Below the pieces are notes generated by a model. That model saw nothing but the letters and a program-made list of their open reading frames with translations. It was not told the DNA's origin and did not search any database. Positions 1 to 8,109 of a stretch of 32,519 nt of DNA are shown one piece after another. Source of the stretch: an uncultured Lachnospiraceae bacterium. GTDB lineage: Bacteria; Bacillota; Clostridia; Lachnospirales; Lachnospiraceae. Made by a program: the position numbers and the translations under genes. Each line of letters starts with the position of its first letter. The stretch's first letter is position 1. Location of the stretch: NCBI GenBank assembly GCA_910584685.1, contig CAJUAO010000026.1:1-32519 (forward strand), written 5' to 3'.

Positions 1-53
1 AGAGCATCTGCCTTACAAGCAGAGGGTCATAGGTTCGAGCCCTATAGGTCCCA
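1..53 (+). tRNA. tRNA-Val (anticodon UAC), 5' end cut by window edge
   Basis: The anticodon arm pairs TCTGC with GCAGA around the loop CTTACAA, which gives anticodon TAC (Val). The T arm (ATAGG, loop TTCGAGC, CCTAT) and the 3' acceptor strand AGGTCCC plus discriminator A53 follow. The bases after A53 are CTA, so CCA is not encoded. The first ~20 bases lie outside the window. First visible member of the tRNA cluster. Confidence 0.93.
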
Positions 54-59
54 CTATAT

Positions 60-132
60 GCCGATGTGGCTCAATTGGCAGAGCAGCTGATTTGTAATCA
101 GCAGGTTATCGGTTCGAGTCCGATCATCGGCT
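60..132 (+). tRNA. tRNA-Thr (anticodon UGU)
   Basis: A full cloverleaf can be read: acceptor GCCGATG pairs with CATCGGC, and the anticodon stem GCTGA/TCAGC encloses the loop TTTGTAA with anticodon TGT (Thr). The T arm is ATCGG, TTCGAGT, CCGAT. The discriminator is T132 and no CCA is encoded. It lies 6 bp after tRNA-Val, consistent with one polycistronic tRNA transcript. Confidence 0.95.
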
Positions 133-135
133 TAT

Positions 136-217
136 GGGTAGATTCCCGAGTGGCCAAAGGGGACAGACTGTAAATCTGCTGCAACTTGCTTCGGTGGTTC
201 GAATCCACCTCTGCCCA
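136..217 (+). tRNA. tRNA-Tyr (anticodon GUA)
   Basis: Acceptor GGGTAGA pairs with TCTGCCC with one G-U. The anticodon loop CTGTAAA gives anticodon GTA (Tyr). A long variable arm (class II tRNA) built on GCAACTTGCTTC precedes the T arm (GGTGG, TTCGAAT, CCACC), as expected for bacterial tRNA-Tyr. The discriminator is A217 and CCA is not encoded. It is 3 bp from tRNA-Thr. Confidence 0.95.
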
Positions 218-280
218 TTTTGTTTATATAAAGTGTATGATTTTGTAACACTTTTAAGTAAACAGCATATAATTTAATAT

Positions 281-354
281 CGCGGGGTGGAGCAGTCTGG
301 AAGCTCGTCGGGCTCATAACCCGAAGGTCATAGGTTCAAATCCTATCCCCGCAA
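281..354 (+). tRNA. Initiator tRNA-fMet (anticodon CAU)
   Basis: The anticodon loop CTCATAA gives CAT. Two initiator marks are visible. The acceptor stem begins with C281 facing A353, the unpaired C1:A72 used for formylation, and the anticodon stem has three consecutive G:C pairs (TCGGG/CCCGA). The discriminator is A354 and the following CTC shows that CCA is not encoded. A 63-bp AT-rich spacer separates it from tRNA-Tyr. Confidence 0.95.
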
Positions 355-382
355 CTCAGCGGTTATATAATAACTGCTAAAT

Positions 383-455
<73 letters not shown>

Positions 456-490
456 TTATTTTTATATTAGGAAGTTTCCCTATGAGGATA

Positions 491-585
491 GGCTGTTGCA
501 AAATTCAGAAAATATGCAAAATGTAGTAATGGATATACTATGGTATCTACTATATCTTGTATAAAATTTTTGTTTTGCAACAGTC
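491..585. mobile_element. Small element with terminal inverted repeats (MITE-like, or long-loop terminator)
   Basis: A 13-bp left end (GGCTGTTGCAAAA, 491-503) is repeated in inverted form at the right end (TTTTGCAACAGTC, 573-585) with one mismatch, around a 69-bp AT-rich core without an open frame. GCTGTTGCAAA-type ends occur on insertion sequences (recalled, not searched), so a miniature element is one reading. The right arm runs into TTTTT at 586-590, so the same sequence could terminate the tRNA transcript. No clear target-site duplication is visible. Confidence 0.4.
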
Positions 586-646
586 TTTTTAATGCCTTAA
601 CCTTTTTAAAAATTTAAAAAAGCAAAAAGCAGAAATTTAGAAATTA

Positions 647-675
647 TTGAAAAACACTACATGATGTGGTATATT
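647..675 (+). promoter_or_regulatory. Sigma-A-type promoter for the flavodiiron gene
   Basis: TTGAAA (647-652), a 17-bp spacer and TATATT (670-675) match the vegetative consensus at five of six bases in each hexamer. It sits 38 bp upstream of the chosen start and downstream of the inverted-repeat element, so it probably drives the flavodiiron gene and perhaps the genes after it. Confidence 0.65.
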
Positions 676-713
676 GAATAAATCAGCTAAATACGGAAAT
701 GGAGGATAAAAAG

Positions 714-1871
714 ATGGATGTTACAGAAAGCATAAGATACATAGGAACGGACGACAAAACAATAGATTTGTTTGAAAGTCAGTATGTAGTTCCAAAAGGA
801 ATTTCATATAATTCCTACTTGATTATTGATGATAAGACAGCGGTAATGGATACTGTAGATTTACGCTGTACTGACGAATGGCTTAATAATTTAAAGGATA
901 AGCTTAATGGCAGAGAGGTGGATTATCTTGTAGTTTCACATGTTGAGCCTGACCATTCGGGAAGTATATTAAGGCTGATTCAGCTATATCCAAATATTAC
1001 CCTTGTAGGAAATCAAAAAACATTTGGAATGTTAAAGCAATTTTTTAAGGTAGACCTTGAAAATTGTACATTGGAGGTAAAGGAGGGAGATACTCTTTCC
1101 CTTGGCAGCCATACATTAAAATTTTATATGGCGCCTATGGTACATTGGCCGGAGGTAATGGTTACATATGAGCAGGCGGAAAAGGTATTGTTTTCTGCGG
1201 ATGGCTTTGGAAAATTCGGAGCATTGTCAGAGGAGGATGACGATTGGGCTTGCGAGGCGCGGAGATACTATTTTAATATTGTGGGAAAATACGGCGCGCC
1301 GGTTCAGGGATTATTGAAAAAGCTTTCGGGACTAGACTTTAAGTATATATGTCCGTTGCACGGACCTGTTTTAAAGGATAATTTATCTTATTACATAAAT
1401 TTATATGATACATGGAGCAGCTACAAGCCGGAAACCAAGGGAGTATTTATAGCGTATGCATCTATTCACGGAAATACGGCAAAAGCGGCGGAAAAATTTG
1501 CTGAGCTTCTCAGGGCAAACGGAGAGGAAAAGGTAGTGGTAACAGACCTTGCAAGAGCAGATATTGCCGAAGCAGTGGAGGATGCATTCAGATATGACAG
1601 AATGGCGCTGGCGGCCGCAAGCTATGACGCAGGAGTTTTTCCATGTATGCAGGAATTTTTAAATCACCTTCAGGCAAAGGCATATCAGAAGCGTAAGGTT
1701 GCCCTTATTGAAAACGGCTCATGGGCGCCTACTGCAGCGAAGGCAATGAGGGGAATGTTAGAAGCCATGAAGGAAATGGAAATAATAGAGCCTGTTGTAA
1801 CAATTAAATCTTCATTGGATGACAACAGCGGGAAGCAGTTAGAGGAGCTGGCTAAGTCAGTAATAAAATAG
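714..1871 (+). CDS. fprA: Flavodiiron protein (FprA-type flavoprotein)
   Basis: Cytoplasmic flavodiiron protein of 385 residues; the family reduces O2 and/or NO with electrons from rubredoxin or coenzyme F420 and protects anaerobes. The N-terminal metallo-beta-lactamase-like domain (about 1-235) keeps every di-iron ligand: H76-x-E78-x-D80-H81, H144, D163 and H216. A flavodoxin-like FMN domain follows from about 243, with its phosphate loop in ASIHGNTAKAAE. The frame is open from ATG 699, but GGAGG at 701-705 lies inside that extension and 8 nt before ATG 714, so 714 is the likely start. Length and domain order are normal for the family. No rubredoxin or flavin-reductase domain is fused, so the electron donor is encoded elsewhere. 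O2 versus NO preference cannot be read from sequence. Confidence 0.93.
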   Translation: MDVTESIRYIGTDDKTIDLFESQYVVPKGISYNSYLIIDDKTAVMDTVDLRCTDEWLNNLKDKLNGREVDYLVVSHVEPDHSGSILRLIQLYPNITLVGNQKTFGMLKQFFKVDLENCTLEVKEGDTLSLGSHTLKFYMAPMVHWPEVMVTYEQAEKVLFSADGFGKFGALSEEDDDWACEARRYYFNIVGKYGAPVQGLLKKLSGLDFKYICPLHGPVLKDNLSYYINLYDTWSSYKPETKGVFIAYASIHGNTAKAAEKFAELLRANGEEKVVVTDLARADIAEAVEDAFRYDRMALAAASYDAGVFPCMQEFLNHLQAKAYQKRKVALIENGSWAPTAAKAMRGMLEAMKEMEIIEPVVTIKSSLDDNSGKQLEELAKSVIK

Positions 1872-1947
1872 GAAGAATATTCTTATAATTAATAAAGGCA
1901 GTCTTATAAAAGGGAAATATATTACAGGACAGTTAAAAAGGAGAACA

Positions 1948-2496
1948 ATGAAAACATTAATTATAAACGGCTCGCCAAGAGTAAATGGAGATACGGTAAG
2001 CTTAGTTAATATTTTAAAGGAAAAAATTAACGGTGAATGTATGACGGTAGATGCATACAGATGCAAGGTTTCGCCTTGCACAGACTGCAGATTTTGCTGG
2101 GAAAACAGCGGATGCGCCATAAAAGATGAAATGGAGCAGATTTATGCTTATATACAGGAATGTGATAATATATTGATAGCTTCTCCAATTTATTTTTCAG
2201 AGCTGACAGGAAAGCTGCTGGATGTTGGAAGCAGGCTTCAGACTTACTTTTGCGCAAGATTTTTTAGAAAAGAAGAGCCAATAGTTAAGGCAAAAAAGGG
2301 CGCAGTTGTTTTAGTTGGCGGAGGAGACGGTCATATAGATAAGCCGTATGAGACAGCATGTACGCTATTACATCATATGAATTGTTATAATATACATCAG
2401 GTTGTATTCAGTCATAATACAAATGACAGACCTGCAGTGGAGGATAAGCAGGCAATTAATGGTATTAACAGTATTATAAGCTTTTTCATGGATTAG
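1948..2496 (+). CDS. Flavodoxin-fold NAD(P)H/FMN reductase, iron-sulfur-flavoprotein-like
   Basis: 182 residues with the flavodoxin-2/FMN-reductase fold. It begins with a beta strand and the FMN phosphate loop NGSPRVNGDT (7-16) and has the flavin-contacting segment ASPIYFSELTG further on. Four cysteines, C44-x2-C47-x2-C50-x5-C56, fit the compact CX2CX2CX4-7C cluster motif described for iron-sulfur flavoproteins (Isf), so a [4Fe-4S] cluster next to FMN is plausible. AAGGAG lies just upstream of ATG 1948. It follows the flavodiiron gene by 76 bp on the same strand, so it may supply electrons to it; that pairing is inference. Plain flavodoxin-family reductase is the safe name. Confidence 0.8.
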   Translation: MKTLIINGSPRVNGDTVSLVNILKEKINGECMTVDAYRCKVSPCTDCRFCWENSGCAIKDEMEQIYAYIQECDNILIASPIYFSELTGKLLDVGSRLQTYFCARFFRKEEPIVKAKKGAVVLVGGGDGHIDKPYETACTLLHHMNCYNIHQVVFSHNTNDRPAVEDKQAINGINSIISFFMD

Positions 2497-2514
2497 GAAA
2501 ACGGGGAGCCTTCT

Positions 2515-4065
2515 ATGGAAAATAAAACATTATTTGAAAAATTAACGGATTATTCAGACGGGGATTACTATCCCTTTCATATGCCGGGGCATAAGAGAAA
2601 TTCCGACGGCAGCTTAAAAAATATATCTCCCTATGATTATGATATAACAGAAATTGACGGCTTTGACAATCTGCATGCGCCTGCCGGAATCCTAAGGGAA
2701 CGAATGGAGAAGGCCAGTGATTTTTATGAGTCAAAAAAAAGCTATTATCTTGTCAACGGAAGCACCTGCGGCATATTGGCGGCAATATCGGCCTGCTGTC
2801 ATATAAGGTCAGCTTCAGATAAGAAAAGGGATGGTATAACTAAAAAAAATAAAATAATAATGGCTAGAAATTCCCATACGGCAGCATATAATAGTGTGCT
2901 GATAAATGAATTGGATGCATTATACGTATATCCTGATTTAATTGAGGAATACGGAATAAACGGAGGAATACCGCCTGAAAAGATAGAAGAAATATTAAAG
3001 AGAGAGAAGCTTGAGGGAAATATAGCTTCTATATGCTGTGTATTTATTACATCGCCTACATATGAGGGAATAGTATCTGATATTCTGTCAATAAGCAGAA
3101 TATGCCGCAGCTACAATATTCCCCTTGTGGTTGACGAGGCTCACGGAGCGCATTTCAGTATGCATAAGGATTTTCCAATATCAGCCCTTGAGCTTGGGGC
3201 AGATATAGTTATACAAAGCCTCCATAAAACATTGCCGTCCCTTACCCAGACGGCAATGCTTCATATTGGAAAAAATTCTCCTGCAGATGAGAGGGAAATA
3301 GAAAAATATTTAAGAATATTTCAAACAAGCAGTCCGTCGTATGTTCTTATGGCAAGTATTGACGAGTGTATTGATAAGCTTATGGAGGATACCTTTACGC
3401 CTTTTGACAGGCTTAAGGGAGAGCTTACGGAGTTTTATTCAAGGGCTGAGAAATTTACAAACATAAAGCTTTTGGAAAAAAGCATCATAGGGAAAAACAG
3501 TGTTTATGACTTTGATATATCAAAGCTTGTTATTTTTCCAAGGAGCAATCAGTACAACGGGCAGGTATTATATGAAAGGCTTTTAGAAAAATATCATTTG
3601 CAGATGGAAATGGCGTCCCTTAATTACGTTATAGCAATGACCTCCGTCAACGATACAAAGGAGGGCTTTGAAAGGCTTTTCCATGCTCTTGACGATATAG
3701 ACAGAGGAATACGGCTGTATGAGCTGCCATTGCTTAAGGAAAGAAATTATAAGCCTGTGAAGCTTTCAGAGGCTGTGGTATTTTCAAAAATAAGCGACGC
3801 ACTTATGAAGGAAAAGGAATATATTGATATTGATAAGGCGGAGGGCAGAGTCGGAGCGGAATTTATATATATATATCCTCCGGGAATACCTGTTATTGCC
3901 CCCGGAGAAATGCTTAGCGGGGAAATTCTGCGGTATTTAAAGGAGTGTATACAAAAGGGATTAAATGTTCTGGGTTTAAGTGAGGATAGTAAGCAGGTAC
4001 CTGTTACAGCGGAAAGCTGGAGCTCGCTGGAATTTAAAAAGCTTAGCCTGTATGATTTATTTTAA
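2515..4065 (+). CDS. yaaO: PLP-dependent Orn/Lys/Arg decarboxylase family protein (YaaO-like)
   Basis: 516-residue fold-type I PLP enzyme of the basic amino acid decarboxylase group without the N-terminal wing domain, like Bacillus YaaO. Visible marks are FHMPGHKRN near the N-terminus (21-29), the ring-stacking and cofactor-binding DEAHGAH (207-213), and SLHKTLPSLTQ with the Schiff-base lysine K238. The C-terminal domain has the IYPPGIP(V)IAPGE motif of these enzymes. GGGGAG precedes ATG 2515, which lies 18 bp after the previous stop. It heads the conserved nucleotide kinase / yaaR / holB / ricT neighbourhood as in Bacillus. The product could be agmatine, cadaverine or another polyamine; substrate cannot be decided here. 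Confidence 0.88.
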   Translation: MENKTLFEKLTDYSDGDYYPFHMPGHKRNSDGSLKNISPYDYDITEIDGFDNLHAPAGILRERMEKASDFYESKKSYYLVNGSTCGILAAISACCHIRSASDKKRDGITKKNKIIMARNSHTAAYNSVLINELDALYVYPDLIEEYGINGGIPPEKIEEILKREKLEGNIASICCVFITSPTYEGIVSDILSISRICRSYNIPLVVDEAHGAHFSMHKDFPISALELGADIVIQSLHKTLPSLTQTAMLHIGKNSPADEREIEKYLRIFQTSSPSYVLMASIDECIDKLMEDTFTPFDRLKGELTEFYSRAEKFTNIKLLEKSIIGKNSVYDFDISKLVIFPRSNQYNGQVLYERLLEKYHLQMEMASLNYVIAMTSVNDTKEGFERLFHALDDIDRGIRLYELPLLKERNYKPVKLSEAVVFSKISDALMKEKEYIDIDKAEGRVGAEFIYIYPPGIPVIAPGEMLSGEILRYLKECIQKGLNVLGLSEDSKQVPVTAESWSSLEFKKLSLYDLF

Positions 4066-4074
4066 AATTTTATA

Positions 4075-4103
4075 TAGAAAAACTACGCCATATAGTATAT
4101 AAT
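4075..4103 (+). promoter_or_regulatory. Candidate promoter upstream of the guanylate-kinase-like gene
   Basis: TAGAAA (4075-4080), 17 bp, then a perfect TATAAT (4098-4103). It lies in the 74-bp gap after yaaO and 36 bp before the kinase-like gene, suggesting that the kinase to holB genes can be transcribed apart from the decarboxylase. Confidence 0.45.
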
Positions 4104-4139
4104 TTACGTGAAATACATCAATGCAGGCGAGGCAGGTAA

Positions 4140-4721
4140 ATGGGAAAGATTTATTATATAATGGGAAAAAGCTCATCAGGAAAGGATACCATATATAAAA
4201 AGCTTATGGAAAGGATGAGGGGCAAATTAAAGACAGTAACAGGCTACACCACCAGACCTATGCGGGAGGGGGAAACCGACGGCGTTGAGTATTTTTTTGT
4301 AACCAGGGAAAAATACAGGGAAATGAAAAGTCAGGGGATAGTCATTGAAAGCAGGGATTATAATACAGTATATGGCGTATGGACATATTTTACTGCTGAC
4401 GACGGACAGATAGAGCTTGAAAAAAGCGATTATCTCCTTATAGGAACCTTAGAGTCCTATAAGGGCCTTAGAGATTATTACGGAAAAGAAAAAATAATAC
4501 CGTTATATATAGAAGCAGACGACGGCGACAGGCTGTTAAGAGCTATAAAGAGAGAAAAAAAGCAGGAAGCGCCGGGGTATGAGGAAATGTGCAGAAGGTT
4601 TTTGGCAGACCAACAGGATTTTTGCGAGGAAAGACTTACAGAGTGCGGCATAGTAAGACGATATAAAAATATAGATTTGGAAAAATGCATAGAAGAAATA
4701 TGCAGTGATATTTATGGATAA
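4140..4721 (+). CDS. Guanylate kinase-like P-loop protein
   Basis: 193 residues resembling guanylate kinase: a Walker A loop GKSSSGKDT (9-17) and the nucleotide-binding TTRPMREGETDGVEYFFV (37-54), which corresponds to the GMP-binding loop of Gmk. The P-loop has Asp where most kinases have Ser/Thr after the lysine; Gmk tolerates other residues there when Thr follows, as it does here. The C-terminal lid region is divergent (EKKQEAPGYEEMCRRF). In Bacillus this slot between yaaO and yaaR is held by thymidylate kinase (tmk), so this is a family swap at a conserved position. It may phosphorylate GMP/dGMP or have shifted specificity. A housekeeping gmk would be expected elsewhere. Confidence 0.75.
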   Translation: MGKIYYIMGKSSSGKDTIYKKLMERMRGKLKTVTGYTTRPMREGETDGVEYFFVTREKYREMKSQGIVIESRDYNTVYGVWTYFTADDGQIELEKSDYLLIGTLESYKGLRDYYGKEKIIPLYIEADDGDRLLRAIKREKKQEAPGYEEMCRRFLADQQDFCEERLTECGIVRRYKNIDLEKCIEEICSDIYG

Positions 4722-4768
4722 TATAACAAATGTGATACAGGCAGGAATGTGTGAAGGAGATATCAGAT

Positions 4769-5218
4769 ATGGATATGAATAATATGAAAATTTCAGAGCT
4801 GCTTACATCTACACAGGTAGAGCAGGTAAGGCAGAGCAATCCGTCTGACGAAACCTTTAAGTTCTCCCTAATAAGCAGCATTATGGAGAAGGAAGTGCAG
4901 GAGAGGGTAGCAGAGCTTATGGGCTCCATAACCGAGCAGGGAAAGAAGCTGGGAAAAAAGACTGATATAAGAGATATGAAAAGATACAGAGAGCTTATAA
5001 AAAGCTTTTTAAACGAGGTAGTTTACCGTTCCCATAAGTTTTCAAGAGAAAATTATCTTGACAGGAGAGGCAGACACAGGGTATACGGAATAGTAAGGCT
5101 TATTGATGAAAATCTTGATAAGCTTGCGGAGGAGCTTTTAAAGGATGAAAAGGATAATATTTCCATATTAAGCACAATAGATGAGATAAGAGGTCTGCTC
5201 CTTGATATAATAACATAA
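4769..5218 (+). CDS. yaaR: YaaR family protein (DUF327)
   Basis: 149-residue mostly helical, charged protein of unknown function, recognised by the segment with RSHKFSRENYLDRRGRHRVY, typical of the YaaR/DUF327 family, and by its position directly before holB. The frame is open from GTG 4751, but AAGGAG at 4754-4759 sits 9 nt before ATG 4769, which decides the start. No signal peptide or membrane segment, so cytoplasmic. The 11-bp gap to holB implies co-transcription. Confidence 0.85.
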   Translation: MDMNNMKISELLTSTQVEQVRQSNPSDETFKFSLISSIMEKEVQERVAELMGSITEQGKKLGKKTDIRDMKRYRELIKSFLNEVVYRSHKFSRENYLDRRGRHRVYGIVRLIDENLDKLAEELLKDEKDNISILSTIDEIRGLLLDIIT

Positions 5219-5229
5219 AGGATAGAAAG

Positions 5230-6282
5230 ATGGCAGGATTTGACGATATAGAGGGGCAGAAGGGCGTTGTCACGCACTTTAAAAATGCCATAAAACTTAA
5301 TAGGATTTCTCACGCCTATATATTAAACGGAGAGAAGGGCATGGGAAAAAAGACTATTGCAAGGGCATTTTCAATGACCCTTATGTGCGAAAGACATGGG
5401 GAAAGTCCATGTATGGAGTGCCATGCCTGTAAGCAGATAATGACAGACAATAATCCTGACGTAAGGTGGGTGACTCATGAGAAGCCTAACGTTATATCTG
5501 TAGACGAGGTACGAAGGCAGATAAATGCAGACGTACAGATAAAGCCCTACAGCAGTGATTATAAAATATATATAGTGGATGACGCCGATAAAATGAATCA
5601 GCCGGCCCAGAATGCAATTTTGAAGACAATAGAGGAGCCGCCGCCATATGTGGTGATTTTGCTCCTTACGGTAAATAAGGATATGCTGCTATCCACCATA
5701 TTGTCAAGGTGTGTAAGCATGGAGCTTAGGCCCTTAAGAAAACAGCAGGTGGAAAGTTATCTTGTGGAAAAAGCAGGAATAGTAGATTACAAGGCCAGGG
5801 AGGTATCCGATTTTGCCGGAGGGAATATAGGAAAGGCTATAAGGCTGGCTTCCTCGGATGATTTTATGGAGCTTAAGGAAAGCGTAGCCAGAGTAGCAAA
5901 AAATATTGCAAAAATGACTGCCGCTGATATTAATGCAGCTATAAAGGAAATTTCTTCATATAAGGAAAATATTGAGGAATATCTGGAGCTGCTTTTTACA
6001 TGGTACAGGGATGTTTTAATATATAAGTCCTGCGGTGAAAAAGGTGATAATATAAATCAAAAAATAATTTTTGCCGATTATATAAAGTTTATAAGGCAGC
6101 AGTCGGAGGCTTGCTCCTATGAAGCTATTGAAAGAATATTTACGGAGCTTGACGGTATAAACGAAAAGCTTAGGGTAAATGTAAATTTTGATATGGTAAT
6201 AGAGCTTTTACTGCTTACGGTAAGAGACGGACTAAGAGGCGACGTCAAACCGGAAATGGAAATACTTTTAGCTAGACAATAA
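5230..6282 (+). CDS. holB: DNA polymerase III, delta' subunit
   Basis: 350-residue clamp-loader subunit of the AAA+ family; it opens the beta clamp together with tau/gamma and delta at the replication fork. Visible are a Walker A-like GEKGMGKKT (34-42, Lys in place of the final Ser/Thr position), the zinc-binding cysteines C53, C61, C64 and C67, VDDADKMNQPAQNAILKTIEEP (Walker B region), and the sensor/arginine-finger motif LSRC. Length fits the family. AAAGGA precedes ATG 5230. The gene order yaaR-holB-ricT is conserved in Firmicutes and supports delta' over gamma/tau (dnaX), which would be longer. Confidence 0.92.
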   Translation: MAGFDDIEGQKGVVTHFKNAIKLNRISHAYILNGEKGMGKKTIARAFSMTLMCERHGESPCMECHACKQIMTDNNPDVRWVTHEKPNVISVDEVRRQINADVQIKPYSSDYKIYIVDDADKMNQPAQNAILKTIEEPPPYVVILLLTVNKDMLLSTILSRCVSMELRPLRKQQVESYLVEKAGIVDYKAREVSDFAGGNIGKAIRLASSDDFMELKESVARVAKNIAKMTAADINAAIKEISSYKENIEEYLELLFTWYRDVLIYKSCGEKGDNINQKIIFADYIKFIRQQSEACSYEAIERIFTELDGINEKLRVNVNFDMVIELLLLTVRDGLRGDVKPEMEILLARQ

Positions 6283-6302
6283 AAGATTTATTGGTGTATA
6301 AT
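6273..6302 (+). promoter_or_regulatory. Promoter for ricT
   Basis: TAGACA (6273-6278, five of six), 18-bp spacer, perfect TATAAT (6297-6302). It overlaps the holB stop codon and opens a 130-bp gap, so ricT and the following genes seem to have their own promoter with a ~100-nt leader. I saw no hairpin-terminator in that leader. Confidence 0.6.
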
Positions 6303-6412
6303 GAAGGAAATCGGGAAAATCAACTAATTAAAAAATTTAAAGGGATTTTTTTGATAAAATATTTGAATATATGAAGGCAGGCATTTCAGCTTATATATAG
6401 AAAGGGATACAA

Positions 6413-7318
6413 ATGGTTAGAATAATAGGAGTCAGATTTAGAAAGGCGGGAAAGATATATTTTTTCAGTCCTGCAGATATGGATATACAGGTAGGGCAGC
6501 ATGTTATTGTAGAGACTGCAAGAGGAGTGGAATACGGAAATGTGGTGCTTGGGCCTAAGGATGTGGAGGAGAGCAAGGTAGTCCAGCCCCTTAAGACTGT
6601 TATAAGAGTAGCTACCCCTGAGGACGATATTACAGAGGCAAACAATAAAGAAAAGGAAAAGAAGGCCTTTGAGATATGCCTTGAAAAAATAAAAAAGCAT
6701 GGGCTTGAGATGAAGCTTATAGATACGGAATATACCTTTGACAACAATAAGGTTCTGTTTTATTTTACGGCAGACGGAAGAATAGATTTCAGGGAGCTTG
6801 TTAAGGATTTGGCGGCAGTGTTCAAGACGCGTATTGAGCTTCGTCAGATTGGCGTAAGAGACGAGACTAAGGCTCTGGGGGGAATAAGCATATGCGGAAG
6901 ACCCCTCTGCTGCAATTCCTATATGCCTGAGTTTGTTCCTGTTTCCATAAAGATGGCAAAGGAGCAAAATCTTTCCCTTAATCCTACGAAAATTTCAGGC
7001 GTATGCGGAAGGCTTATGTGCTGTCTTAAAAACGAGGAGGAGACATATGAGGAACTTAACTCAAGGCTTCCAAATGTAGAGGATTACGTAACAACAGACG
7101 ACGGCTACAGAGGAGAGGTCCAGAGCGTAAGCGTGTTAAGGCAGCTTGTAAAGGTTATAGTGGAGATAGGCGATGAAAAGGAAATCAGGGAATATAAGGT
7201 AGAGCAGCTTAAGTTTAAGCCTAAGAGAAAGAGAGAAACCTTAAATATTAACGACGAGGAGCTTAAGGCGCTGGAAGCCCTTGAAAAATCGGAAGGAAAG
7301 TCAAAATTTGATGATTAA
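6413..7318 (+). CDS. ricT: RicT / YaaT, PSP1-domain protein
   Basis: 301 residues of the PSP1 C-terminal family. In Bacillus, RicT (YaaT) forms the Y-complex with RicA and RicF, carries Fe-S clusters, and helps RNase Y mature selected mRNAs; loss affects sporulation, competence and biofilm formation. The cysteine-rich core is plain: ICGRPLCC near 157-164 and VCGRLMCCL near 194-202, the proposed cluster ligands. The C-terminal ~30 residues are charged and low complexity. GAAAGGGA lies before ATG 6413. The 3' end overlaps the next gene by 8 bp, indicating translational coupling with the methyltransferase. Confidence 0.92.
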   Translation: MVRIIGVRFRKAGKIYFFSPADMDIQVGQHVIVETARGVEYGNVVLGPKDVEESKVVQPLKTVIRVATPEDDITEANNKEKEKKAFEICLEKIKKHGLEMKLIDTEYTFDNNKVLFYFTADGRIDFRELVKDLAAVFKTRIELRQIGVRDETKALGGISICGRPLCCNSYMPEFVPVSIKMAKEQNLSLNPTKISGVCGRLMCCLKNEEETYEELNSRLPNVEDYVTTDDGYRGEVQSVSVLRQLVKVIVEIGDEKEIREYKVEQLKFKPKRKRETLNINDEELKALEALEKSEGKSKFDD

Positions 7319-8048
7319 TTTATTACCTGATGAGAGAATAGATGATTTAGAGAGAAACGGATACAGGATAATTCAAAGCGGCAAAGGCTTTTGCTTTGGC
7401 ATGGACGCAGTGCTTTTAAGCGGCTTTGCAAATGTAAGGGAGGGGGAAAATGTTATAGACCTTGGATGCGGTACAGGCATTATCCCTATTCTTCTTGAGG
7501 CAAAGACAAAGGGAGAGCATTTTACAGGGCTGGAAATACAGGAGGAAAGCGCCCATATGGCTAAGCGGAGCGTTGCCTTAAATAAGTTAGAGGAAAAGAT
7601 AGATATAGTATGGGGAGATTTAAAAGAAGCGGACCGGATATTCGGGAAAGCTTCTTTTAGCGTTGTTACGGCAAATCCTCCATATATGAATGATATGCAC
7701 GGCATAAAAAACCCTGACGATAAGCTTGCAATAGCCAGACATGAGGTAAAATGTACCCTTGAGGATGTGGTAAGCCAGGCGGCAGCGCTGCTTAAGCCAA
7801 AGGGCAGGCTGTATATGGTGCACAGACCTCACAGGCTTACGGAAATTATTGATACGTGCAAGAGGTATAATATAGAGCCAAAAAGAATAAGATTTGTCCA
7901 TCCATATAAGGATAAGGATGCAAATATGGTGCTTATAGAAGGCTTTAGGGGAGGAAGACCCATGACAAAGGTGGAGCCGCCTCTTATAGTGTATAAACCA
8001 GATGGAAGCTATACAGAGGAAATATTAAGAATATACGGAAAAGTATAA
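7311..8048 (+). CDS. yabB: tRNA1(Val) (adenine-37-N6)-methyltransferase homologue (YabB/TrmN6)
   Basis: 245-residue class I SAM-dependent methyltransferase. The SAM loop is VIDLGCGTGIIPI, and TANPPYMN carries the NPPY motif of N6-adenine methyltransferases acting on exocyclic amines. Homologues modify A37 of tRNA-Val; in Bacillus the gene is yabB and also follows ricT. The frame opens at TTG 7281, but GGAAGG (7291-7296) is suitably placed before ATG 7311, which overlaps the ricT stop (ATGATTAA), so 7311 is chosen. Exact tRNA target is inferred from family only. Confidence 0.85.
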   Translation: MINLLPDERIDDLERNGYRIIQSGKGFCFGMDAVLLSGFANVREGENVIDLGCGTGIIPILLEAKTKGEHFTGLEIQEESAHMAKRSVALNKLEEKIDIVWGDLKEADRIFGKASFSVVTANPPYMNDMHGIKNPDDKLAIARHEVKCTLEDVVSQAAALLKPKGRLYMVHRPHRLTEIIDTCKRYNIEPKRIRFVHPYKDKDANMVLIEGFRGGRPMTKVEPPLIVYKPDGSYTEEILRIYGKV

Positions 8049-8050
8049 AG

Positions 8051-8079
8051 GGTTAAATAATATAATTTATTATATAACC
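8051..8079. repeat. 29-bp near-perfect AT-rich palindrome before rsmI
   Basis: The sequence from GGTTA to TAACC reads nearly the same on both strands, with two mismatched pair positions. It is followed by two similar ribosome-site-like segments, ACCGGAGATAAAA (8077-8089) and ACCGGAGGAGATAAAA (8095-8110); the second one serves rsmI. It could be an mRNA hairpin between yabB and rsmI or an operator; there is no T-run, so it is not an intrinsic terminator. Confidence 0.5.
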
Positions 8080-8109
8080 GGAGATAAAACAAAAACCGGA
8101 GGAGATAAA

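Noticed and set aside
132..317. 61-codon minus-strand open frame across the tRNA genes
   Set aside because: It is the antisense of tRNA-Tyr and tRNA-fMet; the GFEPP-type string comes from T-arm sequence.
6386..6967. 193-codon minus-strand frame over ricT
   Set aside because: Shadow of ricT on the opposite strand; no family features.
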